From positions 1 to 32,846 of the forward strand of contig JAFWIE010000062.1 in assembly GCA_017533825.1 (NCBI GenBank): 32,846 bases of DNA, given 5' to 3'. The translations under genes and the position numbers were made by a program. Below, one piece after another: positions 31,301 to 32,846 of this stretch (its first letter is position 1; each line of letters opens with the position of its first letter). The stretch is from Atopobiaceae bacterium (GTDB taxonomy: Bacteria; Actinomycetota; Coriobacteriia; Coriobacteriales; Atopobiaceae). The notes beneath the pieces are model-generated. The model made no database searches and had not been told where the DNA came from. It worked only from the letters and a program-made list of their open reading frames with translations.

Positions 31301-32703
31301 CTTCTGCCAGTTTCTCGTTGCTCGCGCGCATGCTTAAGAGTCTCTTCGGCTCGTCGTGCCTTACGCGTCGCCTCCCTCTCCAAAGCCTCGATGGCCTGAG
31401 GGGAATAAAAACCATCGATGGTCTTTTGCGCGGACTGCATGCCTTCCGTCTTGGAGGCCAATTTCTCGAGCTGACTCGACGCGTTCTCCAGGGTACCTTG
31501 CGCGTTTCCCAGCTCAGCAGAGCGCTGTCCCCACAGTTTGTTTGCCTTATCGTGCGCCTCCTTAGCCTGCGAGGTATTGAGAGCCGCCGCTTCCAGATTC
31601 TGCTGCGCGTTGAACAGCGCATGCCGGACTCCCTTCTCGGCAGCACGGAGACTTCTCCACGCCTTCTTCGACGCTCTTGCAAGCTCTTCACTTGCCTCCA
31701 TATTGCCTTTGAGCACTTCCAGCTCATTGCGTTTTGCCTTATACCTTGAGTCGAACTGCTTGTATCTCTGGTAGCTGCGCGCGGCCTCATCAAGGGTCAC
31801 ACGTTTTGCGGCCTCTTGATAGGCATGCCGCTTTCGCTCCAAATCTTCCCGCAGCTCCTCAGCGGTTTGACGCAGTCTTTGCAGTTCGGCTTGCCGAACA
31901 CGTATCTCACTTGACACTTTGCGCTGCTCGTTTTCGGCCCGAAGGCCTCTGTAGCTATCAATCTTCTCCTGAAGCTCCTCAATGTGCGCCGTTGCCTCGT
32001 TCTCGAGCTCCGCGAGCGCTTGATATCCCCGATGCGCCTGGTCCTCAGCAAGCTTGAGGGCTTCCCGTGCATCCGCGTAGCGTTCCACCGCATCGGATAA
32101 GGCAAGCACGGCATCTCCCGCGCTTTTGCATTCTGTCTCACGTGCTCGATCTTCGGCTTGCGTTGCTACCTGAGAAGCGATGGTTGCCGCAACATCCCAT
32201 AAGGGCTTTGCCCTCTCTCCGTTGATTGGTGCTTGCGCTTCGCTTACCAGTCGCACGATATTGCGAAAGGCATCACTGCTTTGGAAATAGGTACCAGCCG
32301 CCTCCTCGTCTGTGTTCATCTTTGCCAGCTCACGCCAGAGGATGGGGCTAATGCCCGCTTCGATCATCTCTCTTGCATAGCCATCCCATTCTGAGCCTTC
32401 ATACAGGCGGCAACCGGGGACCGATTTCAAACGATCGCATACGTCGCGGAACGAACGCGGTGCGCCCTTGGAGTCATACACCACTTCCCTGGCAAGCCGT
32501 TCCAGAGAAAATGCTGGATTCTCAGATAGGTGAATTGCAAACCTGCGAAGGCTGGCAGAGCTTCCCTCCGCATCCCTCAGCTTAACAGTGTAGCCAAATA
32601 TCGTATCTCGAGCGCTTTTCATAATCGTAGCGTCATCGCGCCGTACAAGCGCAGCCATGGTCGTAGGAGTCGGGTCATGTAGGTCAAATGCCGCACGGCG
32701 CAA
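28378..32703 (-). CDS. SMC/MukB-like coiled-coil ATPase, probably 5'-truncated
   Basis: 1441 codons from a TTG at 32703; the frame has no stop up to the window edge, so the true start is uncertain. The first ~190 residues look like the second part of an ABC head (GYTVKLRDAEG, LWRELAKMNTDEEAAGTYF). About 1,000 residues of heptad-rich coiled coil follow (Glu/Arg/Ala/Leu), with a globular break near 590-690 that could be a hinge. The C-terminal head has SGSTGQKSAGYVLAFLALL in place of the ABC signature and LFVALENQFGKISS where related proteins have LxLDNPFGKxSS, so the Walker B Asp is Glu. No Walker A is visible. It resembles condensin-like defence ATPases such as JetC of Wadjet, but no JetA, B or D partner is seen. 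Base composition is lower in GC than the left part. Confidence 0.65.
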   Translation of the reverse strand: MRRAAFDLHDPTPTTMAALVRRDDATIMKSARDTIFGYTVKLRDAEGSSASLRRFAIHLSENPAFSLERLAREVVYDSKGAPRSFRDVCDRLKSVPGCRLYEGSEWDGYAREMIEAGISPILWRELAKMNTDEEAAGTYFQSSDAFRNIVRLVSEAQAPINGERAKPLWDVAATIASQVATQAEDRARETECKSAGDAVLALSDAVERYADAREALKLAEDQAHRGYQALAELENEATAHIEELQEKIDSYRGLRAENEQRKVSSEIRVRQAELQRLRQTAEELREDLERKRHAYQEAAKRVTLDEAARSYQRYKQFDSRYKAKRNELEVLKGNMEASEELARASKKAWRSLRAAEKGVRHALFNAQQNLEAAALNTSQAKEAHDKANKLWGQRSAELGNAQGTLENASSQLEKLASKTEGMQSAQKTIDGFYSPQAIEALEREATRKARRAEETLKHAREQRETGRRDFETARSALESAQVDLAKKQADAKTWEGNLARANELDTRVRDALSLWEEPVELVAVGRIAEAREHAKALQRDAAHEERSARERAAMLQRRLDALGSGRLDMSDQLRRWLDQHAIEAKTLASFEGITPAERSSLFEARPWLAHVLVADDRTSATLSQLAGEDELSELGHPVFYMRQADVYEFMNDDAEDPANEAKELVHALHTIEQAYLDDPIAYERGVQNELADASARAEEQQQIIQKLDAACDAVVELASFFESISMGEGATVANVRMREESSRKAHEEAEAHVRQCEEKLAALREQLDQLEHAVANAEIAERRARETHDDLVLAREQNETCIRTKELFDKAERAYRETERQKEHAFTEWENARSTENQAQIEFDRTQREKDVVDTLRSTLEGLSAADVEEAVHKTDGRSEEQACTPGELETSINTLKDIIARHDRNLEIAQTELDSLRRQRDGEERWQQILRDDRADGVSIVMKDIKAWMPRDDVDRHRLSKEKSRTRNERDAARHAYQEADNRRSLSEERLNELFLQLEQLGLHVPLEIPDGYDYQATRAAIDADEERDSGDLRRARHEKEHMVVLQSQLDRIAIRLALDDRYRAKESASALDLVSLDAWDAYVTELKRVEESCCDAIKEAKSSLERSKSKAIEAVRRTKEISAARGTKESAESVMSTCTSYESMMRVKSGLEDQSMQFNTMAATLQNKLRATNESVDDLVERAVKEGYQLLEELHQLVMISRVNITGKNLQRTIDFRSRGKTQFYTAIQRDEVATSRLERYVRKLLMEELPSQEDATRAERAKVWLEPHELVYVMLDDRSVEVRYPVIRGGKGLSYESARDVTGSGSTGQKSAGYVLAFLALLRYLGSVGSLSSENSLFVALENQFGKISSSKIILDIKSVADQTHMQLITVAGRELRSAYAIGDVTFTLYRLPSKNKSMRGMPDAVRVQVDESDQYSADAIIDAFRATRQFENLQFDF

Positions 32704-32737
32704 ATAATGGCTCAGTCCTAAAACCTGTAGGTGACCG

Positions 32738-32846
32738 CTATGCCGCCAACGTTTCCCTGCCAGGTGAGTAGCGCCTGCTCGAGTCGAAGATTTTGAGGAA
32801 GAAGTACTCGTCGTCTGGGTATCCGTAGCCGGCGCGACGGAGCTGC
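32738..32846 (-). pseudogene. 3' end of a gene entering from the window edge, possibly transposase tail
   Basis: The minus strand reads LRRAGYGYPDDEYFFLKIF, DSSRRYSPGRETLAA and stop (32738) with strongly GC3-biased codons, so it is probably coding. The GY-x-x-x-EYFFLKI pattern recalls the C-terminal tails of some DDE transposases, but this is a weak match. Another frame stays open to a TAG at 32718. It lies only ~35 bp before the first usable start of the coiled-coil ATPase gene. Confidence 0.35.

Noticed and set aside
28378..32703. Complete Wadjet system
   Set aside because: Only a JetC-like coiled-coil ATPase is visible. No JetA, JetB or JetD candidate lies on either side within the window, and the ATPase motifs are degenerate.
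32718..32846. Alternative minus-strand frame ending GNVGGIAVTYRF
   Set aside because: The C-terminus looks protein-like, but its upstream codons are dominated by rare CTA, ATA, AGA and CGA, whereas the frame ending at 32738 has strongly GC-biased third positions. A frameshift between the two cannot be excluded.

Overview
The window is about 33 kb of mostly GC-rich DNA with short intergenic gaps and clear GGAGG-type ribosome binding sites. Gene content suggests a host-associated actinobacterium of the Coriobacteriia (Olsenella/Atopobium-like): zinc-ribbon proteins, an FHA-ABC transporter, a fused AmmeMemoRadiSam B-A protein and a BspA-like surface protein. This placement is inferred from gene families and composition, not from a marker gene. 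I saw no rRNA, tRNA or CRISPR array.

Left part (1-15.6 kb) is orderly. An array of ~41-bp units in two opposed arms (61-395) precedes a compact six-gene operon (489-9318): membrane zinc-ribbon protein with a C-terminal carbohydrate-binding-like domain, zinc-ribbon/FHA/FHA/ABC half-transporter, protein kinase-like protein, VWA protein, zinc-ribbon protein with a DnaJ-C-like domain, and membrane-anchored PP2C-like phosphatase. Kinase, phosphatase, phosphothreonine-binding FHA domains and transporter together look like one phospho-regulated envelope machine. Then come mtnN (9340-10041) and a convergent, translationally coupled pair: zinc-dependent phospholipase C-like protein and GntR regulator (11552-10111). 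A second array of the same 41-bp unit (11575-12022) has a perfect 16-bp palindrome at its turning point. It is followed by amrBA and amrS (12145-14402) and a YdcF-like lipoprotein (14480-15577).

Middle part (15.6-25.2 kb) is an accessory zone with many broken genes: a PLD-domain fragment, an AAA-ATPase-like gene missing its middle, a HipA remnant beside an intact HipB with three regularly spaced operators, a decayed duplicate of an ATPase gene whose better copy lies at 24012-22858, an AbiEi-like antitoxin with a frameshift, and three copies of the tail of one unrecognised protein. One apparently intact defence-like pair is present: an AAA ATPase overlapping a TOPRIM-like gene (19781-21554). 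Short palindromic elements with TTACCGAC/GTCGGTAA ends (a ~92-bp and a ~73-bp form, often paired) separate these genes, together with another repeated block.

Right part (25.2-32.8 kb): a BspA-like leucine-rich surface protein with its own promoter, a gap holding transposase and helix-turn-helix remnants, and a very long SMC/MukB-like coiled-coil ATPase gene on the minus strand. That gene lacks a visible Walker A and lies against the tail of another gene that runs off the window, possibly a transposase, so it may be truncated at its 5' end.
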